Shown one piece after another: positions 22,611 through 33,120 of a stretch of DNA of 64,000 nucleotides (positions are counted from its first letter, which is position 1; the number at the start of each line of letters is the position of its first letter). Position numbers and translations under genes: made by a program. This DNA comes from Siphonodentalium dalli (lineage: Eukaryota; Mollusca; Scaphopoda; Gadilida; Siphonodentaliidae), in NCBI GenBank assembly GCA_032622095.1, contig CP136063.1, forward strand, positions 278,189,426 through 278,253,425. The letters are read 5' to 3'. The notes under the pieces are model-generated. The model was not told the DNA's origin. It worked only from the letters and a program-made list of their open reading frames with translations, and searched no databases.

Positions 22611-22777
22611 CATCACCAAATTCACCCTCTGGGAACCTCATTCTGCTGAGGTGTAAGCAGAATGAGGTCCCCAGAGGGTAAATTTGGTGATGCTAGCCCG
22701 CTATGCGGGGTAGCATCACTAAATTCACGCTCTGGGGACCTCATTCTGCAAATGACAGACACACTATTTCAAGGCTT
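22611..22777. mobile_element. CAAGCC-family MITE, 5'-truncated
   Basis: It contains CATCACCAAATTCACCCTC, then AAGCAGAATGAGGTCCCC, the palindrome TAGCCCGCTATGCGGGGTA, and the right end ATGACAGACACACTATTTC ending AAGGCTTG. The left TIR is missing. The organisation resembles the copy at 40006-40198. Confidence 0.7.
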
Positions 22778-22928
22778 GCCAACTCAGTTACATGCTGAAC
22801 TTATTACTGATTGAGCAACACTTACCAACCAGAGAGAAAACATATGTATTCTTTAAAGTGATGTGAAACACTCCGGCAGGGTGATCATATATAGAAATGG
22901 AAAATAATATTTTTTTACCCAAAATATG

Positions 22929-23142
22929 TATCTCCTATAATAAATATCTTGGACATTGAATGAACTAATGGTTATATATTTCTTGCTTGCAAGATCATAG
23001 AAGTCGTATTAAAAATCGGTACGGATTACCTACAGTACGCGCACTGTCAAACCTAAACAACTTTACCTCTGGACCAATCATGTGAGTCCTTTCGCTATAG
23101 AAGCGAATGACAAGTAAGAATTCGATCCTTTTTAATTTCTTC
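22929..23142 (+). repeat. Outer inverted repeat, left arm
   Basis: It runs from TATCTCCTATAATAAATATC to TTTAATTTCTTC and pairs with 35307-35520. The inner part includes TCGCTATAGAAGCGA, a perfect short palindrome. Differences between arms are a few substitutions and small indels, with more at the outer end. Confidence 0.88.
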
Positions 23143-23149
23143 CTCCTGT

Positions 23150-23389
23150 GTGTTTGATGCTATGGACGCCGCGACCCCGAGGGAGGAGGCATGTCCACCA
23201 ACCAACTCCAGCGGAGTCTCCAAGTTAATGGAGGATGCAAGAGAAGGTGCCACGTCAGCAGAGGTGCCACGACCATTGAACTTGATAATCGATAGTCAAT
23301 ACGAGATTAGAATCGATGAAGCGTATCTAATAGCAAGGACACATGTGCATAATTTGTATCAGAAACCACCGAGACTGTCCTTCCCATGA
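23150..23389 (+). CDS. Possible 79-residue ORF next to the outer inverted repeat
   Basis: ATG in-frame to TGA, starting MFDAMDAATPREEACPPTNS and containing LIIDSQYEIRIDEAYLIART. It starts 8 bp inside the left outer arm and has more balanced composition than its surroundings. No domain is recognised, no counterpart is seen at the right side, and splicing is unknown. It could be an exon fragment carried by the structure or a chance ORF. Confidence 0.25.
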   Translation: MFDAMDAATPREEACPPTNSSGVSKLMEDAREGATSAEVPRPLNLIIDSQYEIRIDEAYLIARTHVHNLYQKPPRLSFP

Positions 23390-24033
23390 CAAAAAATACA
23401 GTTTAGTTGATTAGAAGCGTGTAATTGCACCGGTAATATAATTGTAAGTTGGGGTTATCTCAAATCAAAGGTCATTGTGTGATATACCCAAGTCCACTGA
23501 CACTTTCACATGCCCATAAATTAACGGAGATGGGAAATGTGCTAAATATATCTTCACATATTTTAATATTGATGGTGACCAGGTGGACAAGTGCAAATGG
23601 TGAATACCCGTGAATAGAAAATTGCGAGAGCAATCGTTACTGTCTCGTGGGAAGGAAAGCCGGTAATTAGTAATGAGCACGATGCGTTACAAATATCTTT
23701 GCACGATCGACGATCGTTAACCTGTCCGTTGGATATTAAACTGTAAAACAGGGTATCCAAATATGTCCGGTACTTTTCGACATCAGAAATAAAGAACTCA
23801 GATTAATCGCCGCAGAAAGTGGTAATTGAATATCGGCTGTATCAACGTTTCATCGATTATACGATCAATCGTGGCACCCATACCTGTCGGAGGGAAAAAA
23901 CATTACAAAGTTTTCATCGTAAAAGCATTGAGCCGTATGTTCAATGTAGAGAGAAGAGGCAAGCCACACTGTGGCTATTTTATCTAGCATCCGTGAGGAA
24001 AATTATTGTAAAATAATGTAATGTAAAATATTG

Positions 24034-24650
24034 GAAACAAGAGGTGTGCACTCGAGTGCTAGCATACCCCCACCGTGGCAAATTCAACCCGCATTATCCG
24101 TAAACTCAACCAAAAAGATTTTTAACTTTAAAGAAAAATTCGGACTAATAATATCAATATGGTGTCACAAGAAGCTTGTACAGAAAAAATTATTCAAATC
24201 GGTTCATATTTGTTAAAGTTATTAAGTCAGACAGAATTTTCTAAGTCAAAATAAGTCGAAAATGAGGTGTAATATTACGAAAAACAGTCTGAGCCAATCC
24301 CTAGCCGCATCATGTAGAGAGGGTATTGTGAGAAGCATGTATACCAAAAATTATTGAAATCGGTTCATATTTGTTAAAGTTATTAAGTCGGACAGAATTT
24401 TCTAAGTCAAAATAAGTCGAAAAAGAGGCGTAACTTTAAAAAAAAAAGTCGGACCGAACCGCAATTAGCATCATGCGGAGAGACCGTCCTAAGGAGATTG
24501 CATACAAAACATTATTGAAATCGGTTCATAGTTGTTCGAGTTATAAGGTCGGACGGACGGACGGACAAACGGAAGGAGAAAACGTGACGGACGGACGCAG
24601 TCAATCCAGTATACCCCCAATTTTCTTCGAAAGTGGGGGTATAATTATTA
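24034..24650 (+). mobile_element. Tandem-core element with GGACGGACGG run and 3' hairpin
   Basis: The start is AACAAGAGGTGTGCACTCG. The core unit (TTCATATTTGTTAAAGTTAT; AAATCGGTTCAT at about 24189, 24350 and 24511) has a 161-bp period. Then come GGTCGGACGGACGGACGG and a hairpin pairing TATACCCCCA with GTGGGGGTATA (24609-24643). The layout recalls Helentron-like non-autonomous elements of molluscs. It is an insertion inside the 13-kb structure, left of module A. Confidence 0.55.
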
Positions 24651-24830
24651 AGTCCAATACATTGGGATAGGATTTTGTCAGGGACCAAAGTCCAAACTGG
24701 AGCTTAGTGTAGACGCCAACACAATATTGCATCCAGTGCAGTGTTAAAAGAAACCCTACGAGAACCCGAATGACTCGAAAGAGCATCGGTTTATTGAATA
24801 TTGTTTTATGCAAAAATTATATTTTTAAAA

Positions 24831-25137
24831 ATATAATATATATTTCCTTAAAGAAAGCCTGAACACTGAACTATATGGATAGATGTCCTGCGTTTGTAAA
24901 ACCATAGTAGAAAAGGGGTTAACTTTTTTGTGGTCGCCTAAGGTACCTCGCGGTCTTTAGTGGCTTGCTCGTATTAGTCACGCATGCGCAGTCCCAATAT
25001 AACTGACTGAATACGCCAGTTTATTTTCAACTCAATCAGGAGATTGGCGAGTTGCGGGGTTGGGAATGGCACCGCCATGGGAGGGCCCTATGATAGTTCA
25101 GTGTTCAGGCTTTCTTTAAGGAAATATATATTATATT
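24831..25137. repeat. Module A hairpin (a1)
   Basis: Arms of ~44 bp (24831-24874 and 25093-25137) pair through TTTCCTTAAAGAAAGCC and TGAACACTGAACTAT without a visible mismatch in those stretches. The loop is 218 bp. Within the loop, 24865-25027 is also nearly identical, inverted, to 29545-29702 at the right end of module A. The right part of the loop carries GGAATGGCACCGCCATGGGA, which recurs in the module B hairpin. Confidence 0.85.
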
Positions 25138-25902
25138 TTTTTAAATATCATATTTCCGCTAAAGGAAGCCGTTCACACTGAACTATATGGATTAGAATGC
25201 AAGCCCAGGAGGAGGCACGAGCAATAAAGTTAATAGCCAAATTTTGGAGGGAATGCACTCTTCTAAAACAGATTGTACCTAAATATGAACTCTTTAATGA
25301 ATCTGTTATGATTAGGTACGTGAAATAACTCATATAATTAGAGTGCTATATTGCCCAAACATGTACCTCCCCCCCTTGTTTTTGTAAGCAACATCCCAGG
25401 TGGTGCCATTCAATTCGGAATTGCGAGCGAACCGAGCAATTCTCTGTTCTTCATCCGTCAGTTCTAAGAATCCAGCCGATTTGAGATTCGAGGAGACTAA
25501 CTCCCTCTCCGCCTTAGCGACATAACGACCTGCACTGGAGGAGGCCCACTCCAAAGATGGCAAGACAACCAACATTAAGAGTTTAACTAACTGCTGTTCA
25601 CCAATGCAAACGGCAGATAACCTGATGCCCAATCTATGGCACAGGTATCAAATGGAGAGCCCATTAGCCCAAATGGGTTATACAACTATAAGCGAGTCAA
25701 GCCATCGGATCAGAGGGAGCCCCCCACCATCGCATGCTGCAGGTGGTCATGCTCAAGCTAATATCCTGGCCAAGCTGGAGGGTGGGGAGAGGTCATATCT
25801 ATTATATCATTTTATATATCTATATATGCGAAAGATTTGTGTCACCGGGTTTCTGCAATGATATCTTGTGAAACGGTGATACATAGGTACCTCAGCGACA
25901 TG

Positions 25903-26633
25903 AGACATGTTCTCTGTGGGGTTGTATATCTATATTTAGTGATACGTTGGATCATGACAGGGAGCTGTGATCTGGCTCCGCCCATTAGATTGATGGGCGC
26001 AGCTTTGGAAGGGCCTTCTGACATGGTCTCATGAGGAAAACTTAATATGTATATCCCCCGGATATATATATTATATCATTTTATATATATATATATATAC
26101 GCAATGTGTATATTGTGATACATAGGTACCTCAGGGACATGTGAACGTGTGATAACTGTTCTAAGGGCAGGACCAGTTCACGCTCCTCCGGTTACGTATC
26201 GACGGTTCAACCAATTCGTGGGGATACGTCTGGTGGAGCTGCAGGGGTACTTGGGACCTCCAGGCCATTTGGCCCCCACCAGACGCTAGCGGTTCTGGGC
26301 GCTAAAGCTGCCAAAAATCGAGTGCGTACGTATCGACACCGGCTGGATGGCCTTAGGCAGCTTAAGCGTAGGGCAGGGGCCGTACCCATGAGGTAAAGCG
26401 CCGAGTCCCCCTGGTCACGATCGAATTAACGACACGGCCTTGCCTGCCACTCCTCCGTGAAGGGATCGGAGAAAAATATCATGGTGATATATAAGTCATC
26501 ATGAGATCATGTCAGAAGACCCTACTAAAGCTGCGCCCAACAATCCAATGGTCGGAGCCAGAGCAGAGATCCCTGGCACAATCCAATGTATCATTAAAGA
26601 TATATATATAGCCCCTCAGAGAACATGGCCGAA
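25903..26633. repeat. Internal foldback in module A
   Basis: Arms of about 150 bp (25903-26055 and 26478-26633) pair through landmarks such as CATGTTCTCTGTGGGG, GGGCGCAGCTTTGGAAGG and CTTCTGACATGGTCTCATGA with mismatches. The ~420-bp loop holds TATATATATA-rich sequence, a second GATACATAGGTACCTCAG copy and an unusually GC-rich stretch (26160-26460). The loop has short ORFs but no domain I recognise. Confidence 0.75.
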
Positions 26634-28169
26634 CACCGCAGGTGACCAGAGCATCCGATGAGAAAGCAAACCGCTACTCTCAGGTGCCAAAACAATAGTG
26701 TCGGTACGAGTATTAATTTTGGAGAAATTTCCCAACGAGCACCATCCTTTGGAATGGAGACAGACAGCAAAATGTGCAATCACAAGTATTATGTTCAGCC
26801 TAAATCCACACACATTACTATTATTAGGCCATCACGACCACTAGCCACCTGAGAGCAGTCCGCGTTCCCAGCGGAATACCCACCGCGATCCGATTCTAAG
26901 AAATGAAGGTGCGCCTTCTACAACCGAAATCAGTTCAAATGATGTAAAATGTAGTCAGATGATGAACACAGGTAAATTTTCACGGTCACCATACGGAATA
27001 TTCAGGTCTGAGCCTCTGCCCCCCCAAACATGCAGCAGAACGACCTAGGTGTGTGATAGGTCAGTTAGTGTGAAGCATGCAGCAAACTAGGGGAAGACCC
27101 GCTCTAAAAATGGCTCCCCTAGGAAGGAAACGAATGAAATTATCATCCTCCTAGTAAAGGAAACACATCCCTTTATAATGTTGTTTTATTTTAATTTGAA
27201 GGGCCAAGATAGAGAGGAACTCCCCCGACCTAAGTGGTCCCGCTTATGGCATGTTTAAGGAAGAGAGGACAGCATAGACCGAAATGCGCAGTTGGCAGCA
27301 TGGCTTCAGGCCCTTATGATCAGGCATCTGTGCCATGGGGATGGGATGCCACTCGAACGGGGTGGTCCCCTGCCTGCATCTTAGGAAAGGTCGGTAATGC
27401 TGGTCAATGAGCTTCCTCGAAAGCTTAGCTGGACAGCGCAAACGTCTTTGCCTGTTTTATTGTCTATGTGCCAGATAATCAAATTGATATGGGCAATAGA
27501 AGTATGAAGAGCCATGCTGATGGCCTCTTGTCGGAAAGACTATTGGCAGTGGTCGTGGGACACATGGCAATATAAATGCTTTCCATGTAAATATGCTTCA
27601 TTCGTGTGTGAAGCATATTCGCCATATCAACGGTATGAAAGGTCGGGACACGTATATATTTTAAAATTCATTGAGACTCCAACTAGTCCATGAATACCTT
27701 CAAAACACCTACCATGCCCTTTATGAACAATGCATGCTGTATTGGATGTACAGCCTGTTCTTGTACCAAGCTCACATTTGATATGGTTACTTGCCATAAA
27801 TAATGTCTCCCCCCACCTTCCTTGTCTTGGAATACCACTGCTATTATATCGTTATTCATTGGGGAACGTCATCCAGGCACGGTCGCCAGTTATTTCCAGT
27901 GGGCCAGTTACATGTACCTGGAGGGGTCAAGTCACCACGACTCTAAATACCTGTCAGGCTGGAATCATTCTCATAATTGAATCAAGAAGGGGAAAGGTTG
28001 TTCAAACCAAAGTATCTTCAAATATATTTGTAGATAGTGAAACCATGATTAAACAGCGTCAGAGTGACGATAAGCTTCTTGCCTTACTCTAGAGAATGCA
28101 AACCGGAGCACCCATGATTTGTAATTTTGTGTCCCAATTAGAGCCATATCCAGAATCGTAGTAACCCAG

Positions 28170-28213
<44 letters not shown>
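28170..28213 (+). repeat. Uninterrupted C tract of 44 bases
   Basis: A pure poly-C run in module A, read as poly-G in bystin sense. It is likely to be length-variable and prone to assembly error; on the minus strand it could form G-quadruplex DNA or RNA. Poly-glycine ORFs across it are artefacts. Confidence 0.9.
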
Positions 28214-28214
<1 letters not shown>

Positions 28215-29884
28215 CTTCTTTTCGGTAAACCTACACAGGAAGGAAAGCAATTATGTTTGTATTCCGGAAGGAGACACCATTTAGTCGAGAAACAACCCAG
28301 CAATTTTGAAAGGATGGGTTAATTTTGGATACAATTCAGAATAATAACGAAAATCTGGAATTGAGACAATAGTGAAACTGACATCACGATTAATTTTAGT
28401 GTCATGCTTGCAATCATTAAATGCTAGCAGTTCAAAATTTGACAGTGAAGTTGAAGCACTGTACGAGAATCGAATCATGTACTCAACAGAATTCTGACTC
28501 CTGTCAGATGTCAATCCCTGTCTGAAATTAATGACACTTAACGAATCTTGGTACGACAACAGTCATTATTTTTCTGATATTGATAAACTGTAGGCTGATA
28601 ACTTCAAGCGTCGACCAACACATCGAAATCATAGGAGACATGTGTGACAGTATTAAAACAGAAAACACAAAGTATTTTGTGAAAGCATGTTGTATTGATG
28701 AGATCTAGTGACTCCAGTAGTGTTCTGTAACATGCACACACCTCGGTGTGTACATGGGTCAGCCATCAAGTTTTTATTGTCCACACCCGATCGCACAGCG
28801 TAGTGCACCCACGACAACATACCTGAACAAGTGTTGTAATGGGGAAAGTCGGCATTTGCATTCGGATTTTATTCAGTAATCTCGAATGGGACTTGTTATA
28901 GCACTTGTCCAATATCAATCTCTGTCGATTTATTAAAGTAATAATGACACTACTGTTTTGACATTGATAAACCCAGATCGGCAGATGTAAATTGTAATCA
29001 ACTTTTAAGTTCAAATGTGACCAACACATCTGTATCAGTTGTATTGAACCATAAAACAACAAAGTATTATAAGAAAGAATGTTGTTCACAACATTATGAT
29101 AGATAGCGTCAGTAGCGATGGTAATTATTGCTAAATAAATGTCCACGCGTAAATAAATTCCCACGAAATTAGGATACTTCCGGTAGCGAATCACGTGGCA
29201 TTTATATCTGACAAATTATATCATACCTTATAGGTTCTATAATAATTACATAGATGCATTGCTCACAATAATCTATGCGCCTCGTAAGGCCTTGAAATGG
29301 CGGCTGATTATGGCGAAATGTCGATTTTCATATTCAAATTTTTTTTAAGTCCGCCGCCTTTTCGAAAACCCGGACAATTTGTATGTTTGAAGCGAAACGG
29401 TCCGTGAATTCGAAACAATAATTCTAAAAACTAACGCGTAGGCGACCAGTAATTATTGTATCGATAAATTGAATTTGTTGTCTAGTTGTTAAACGACAAA
29501 TTCGAAAAAATACTCCCTTAGACTTCTCGTTCGGTTCGTAGCAGAAAATAAACTGGCGTATTCAGTCAGTTATATTGGGACTGCGCATGCGTGACTAATA
29601 CGAGCAAGCCACTAAAGACCGCGAGGTACCGTAGGCGACCACAAAAAAGTTAACCCCTTTTCTACTATGGTTTTACAAACGCAGGACATCTATCCATATA
29701 GTTCAGTGTGAACGGCTTCCTTTAGCGGAAATAACGATATTTGTGTGAAGTGATTCTCGTAAACAAAACAAAATTGAAATATTTGTTAATGAAATTATCC
29801 ACCCACAGACCACTGTCATTAATAAGACAGTATTGTAGAATAAAAGATTGTTGAACAATTGTAAAACCGAATTCCGAAAATTGG

Positions 29885-30205
29885 AAAATATAATTTTTTT
29901 AATTAAAATTAGTTTTTCCTCAAGGGAAGCCCGAAACTGAACTATATGGATTAATATCCTTGGCCTTGTGTTATTGTCCGTTTATTGCCTACTCCGGTCA
30001 ATCAGCGCTCGGATTAGCCCACGCATGAAAGCGTCCCGTGCAAATCCCGCGCTCTAACAATTCATCTAGCCAGTTTCCGACTTTTAATAATAAGATTTGC
30101 GAGTCGTGGGGTTGGGAATGGCACCGCCATGGGAGGGATCTATGATAGTTCAGTTTCTGGCTTCCCTTGAGGAAAAACTAATTTTAATTTAAAAAATTAT
30201 ATTTT
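29885..30205. repeat. Module B hairpin (b1)
   Basis: Arms of ~61 bp (29885-29945 and 30145-30205) pair through TAGTTTTTCCTCAAGGGAAG and GAAACTGAACTAT with about three mismatches. The loop is 199 bp. The arm sequence differs from a1 at many positions, yet both partners differ together. 29937-30076 is also nearly identical, inverted, to 35022-35180. The loop shares GGAATGGCACCGCCATGGGA with a1. Confidence 0.85.
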
Positions 30206-32499
30206 TCCGCCAAGGAGAAGCCCTTCAACTGAACTATATGGATTAGAATGCAAGCCCAGGAGGAGGCAATGAGCAATAAATTTAATATTCCAGTTTGACG
30301 GGAATGTAATCTTCCAAAACAGATTTCATGTAAATGTGATTTAGTCATGAATCAGCTTTGATATGTTATGTGAAAGAGCTCATAAATTCAGATTCCAGCA
30401 TTGCTCAAGCTTGTACCACCCCCCTTGTCTTTTGGAATAAACATCCCAGGCAGTGCCATACCATACGTGCCAGCTACTAGTAGAAACTGAGCAGTAGAGA
30501 CTTCTTCTTCTGCTGCTTTTTCTCGTTTCATGCGATGAGAGTGATGTCTGTATTTACTATTTATATCTTCCCAAATAGAAAGCGCTATTGACGGTACGCG
30601 ACAGCGAGTCTTCCCCACACAGAACAGCCTCCAAAGGCTCGGGTGCTACATGTATTGTCCCGGAGGATTGGTTGCCCGAATCTCAGAGAACGGCACTCTG
30701 CCTGCCACGGTCTGCTGATGCAGGACCAGGGGGCGTGAACTGGTACAGCCCGAGGACTGGTACAGTTGTGCAAAGTTTGTGTAATTCATTGTAACAAGAT
30801 TTGACACATATCCTGTGATGAAGTTTTTTACAAGAGATCGATCCATAAGCAAAGCGAGTTCCCTAGGAACGACAGAATCCTTGACCGACAGTGGGAACCA
30901 CCGTCGGCCCGAGATCCTTGCTCATCGTCGTCAAAGCCTTCAGACGCCAGGAGAATTATAGAAAGCATGTCAGGATCGACGCCAGCAACAGAACAGCCTG
31001 CATCAGGTTGAGGTAAGGTACTACAGGGAAGCCCACACTGGGAATGGCTCGAACGAGGAACAATAGCGCTCGCAGTTAGATTTTAAGGTGTTATTTCCCA
31101 CCCCAAGGCCAGAATGGCGGAAAAAGGGAAATTGAAAGGATCCATTTGACCAGGGAAAGCCCCCCACCGAATCTCCCAAATGCAGGTGGTCCTGACACGC
31201 TGACATAAACGTCGATGACATACCACTAGGATCCCCTGACGGCAGAGGAGCAGGCCTGGACGTATCACTTGGGATGACGTTTCCAGGGGGACAAGACCGA
31301 CCCTCGTAATGGAGTGGGCCACGGCGCCGTGGGGAAGCGTCAGAAGGCCAGTTGGCTGGTGCGCTTTGTGCGGCACGGGACAACGAGGCTTACCCACCCA
31401 GAACAGTCGCCAAAGGCGCGGGTGCTTGTGTCCTGGAGGATTGGTTGCCCAAATCTCCTGAGGACAGCACCCTGCCTCCCACGGTCTGCAGAAGACGGGG
31501 CTTGCAGCATGACCAGGGGGGACCGAATGGTTCCTGCCCGAGTTAAGACTGGTACGTTTGCTAAAAATGTTTAACCATGGACCAATGGGCCCTCAACCAA
31601 CTATGACAATATCGCGTATATTCATGAGCAACCCGCACGGTGTGTGGCCATCAAAGTCGAATCTCGTTCGACTATAAGCAAGACAAGACATTCTGTTAGT
31701 TATTAGCAAGCATAATATACAAAACATTTGTTAGTTATTGCAAAACAAGGTTAATAAGGTAAATTCCGTTATTTACTATGGCCACGTGATCTTACCTGCT
31801 AGAAATTAAACCGCAGGTAAGATACTGTCTTTTCTCGGCGAAGAGGTGAGGAGAACATTTTATACACTTACGGAAAGTCCACAGATGGTGGAGCAGGCCT
31901 GGAATATCCCGAGGGAGTATGATTCCAGGGGGACAAGACCCACTCTCGTAATGGAGTGGGCCACAGACCGTGGGGAAGAGTCAGAAGTCTCAGTCCTTCC
32001 CAGGAGACAGGAGCAATTGTTCTCGTAGCCATATGCAATTGTAATTTTCTAATTCACGAATATTAAACTGTGCACTATTCCCTCTTGACAAAATGTGCAT
32101 GGTCACAGTAATCGTTGATTCAATATTAAACTATTGGAAGGTATATTTAAAACCGTTCCCATCGCAGTTAAATTATGGGAATGTGAAAGTGCCATGGAAC
32201 ATGCATGTTTTGAGGTCTATCCCACAATGACATTGAATTTGAGAAAAACACAACTGATGATTATACAGGCGCAAGTACATCCGTATTCTGAATTGCGAGA
32301 GCAAATGAGAGCTCGAGCTGCATTTACATCTGGGAAGAACTGAAGTCTGGTTGGCTGGTGCGCTGTTAGCGGCACATGATGAGTCTTCCCCACCCTAAGG
32401 CTCAGGAGCGGTGGTCATGCACAATATAAAGGCTTCTTGCGGAACGGCGCTTTATATGTGTGATGATACAAATGCTTTCATTTGTGTTATTCATTTAGG

Positions 32500-33120
32500 T
32501 TTTCTATTTACCAGATAATCATATGGATATGTAGTAATAGAAGGAGAAGAGCCATGTTTTGGACTCTTTTGAAATTGGCACTGGCAGGCCTGCCGAATGC
32601 AAAATAAATCGTAAGCTGTAACGTATTTGTCGGTTGTCTGGTTGTGCTTAGGTACCCATAGGTTACACAAACTGTTATATTCAGTATCACGAGAGCCACA
32701 TACAACTTTGACGCGACCTAGATTTCACAACCTCCAGGTGAACCGAACCGTCGTTCGCCTCCAATACGCAGGCCTGCAGTGGTCGTGCGCAATATAAATA
32801 GAAACGCTGTTCATGTAACTGCACTTTATATGTCTGACAATACAAATGCTGTCCTTTCTGTTATTTGCCCGATAATCAATTGGATATGAGGCAATAGAAG
32901 GAAAAGAGCCATGTGTTGGTCTCTGATGGAAATTATAGTGGCAGCGGCCCTGCGCAATATAAATGCATTTCCTGTAACTGTGCTTAATACGTGAGTGAAG
33001 GCTATTTGACATTTGATCTTTTCTATATGTGGAAATAGAAGGTAGAGAGCCAAGTGATGGACTCTGTTGGAAAGGCTATTGGCAGTGCATCGGGGGCACA
33101 TGACAATATAAATGCATAGT
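32500..33120 (-). repeat. Repeated mini-exon-like cassette in module B
   Basis: Three minus-strand copies have an acceptor-like TTTC...AG followed by an open stretch encoding VQNMALLLLLLHIHMII, RDQHMALFLLLPHIQLII and RVHHLALYLLFPHIEKIK. A fourth copy in module A gives EAISMALHTSIAHINLII. The copy at about 32514-32567 also ends in a possible donor, CTG/GTAAAT. Between them a CAATATAAATGC landmark repeats. The conserved frame and hydrophobic character suggest past coding function; orientation is the same as bystin. Confidence 0.45.

Larger units (their letters stand above)
24831..29732. repeat. Module A of the nested structure
   Basis: It consists of hairpin a1, then a body bounded by perfect 41-bp inverted repeats (25152-25192 and 29692-29732) starting ATTTCCGCTAAAGGAAGCCG and ending in the shared ACTGAACTATATGGAT. 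The body starts TAGAATGCAAGCCCAGGAGG, as in module B. It contains an internal foldback (25903-26633), a 44-base C tract and one copy of the MALxxxxxHIxxII cassette (about 27490-27565, minus strand). ORFs of 100-142 codons on the minus strand are not alignable end to end with module B and have no known domain. Confidence 0.75.

Noticed and set aside
28049-28303. Poly-glycine ORF
   Set aside because: Direct translation of the C tract.
28766-29194. 142-codon minus-strand ORF in module A
   Set aside because: The related part of module B is open in a different register and with other sequence; DNA similarity is higher than protein similarity, so coding is not supported.
31021-31383. 120-codon minus-strand ORF in module B
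   Set aside because: No domain, and the homologous stretch in module A has an in-frame stop; GC-rich composition explains the long open frame.
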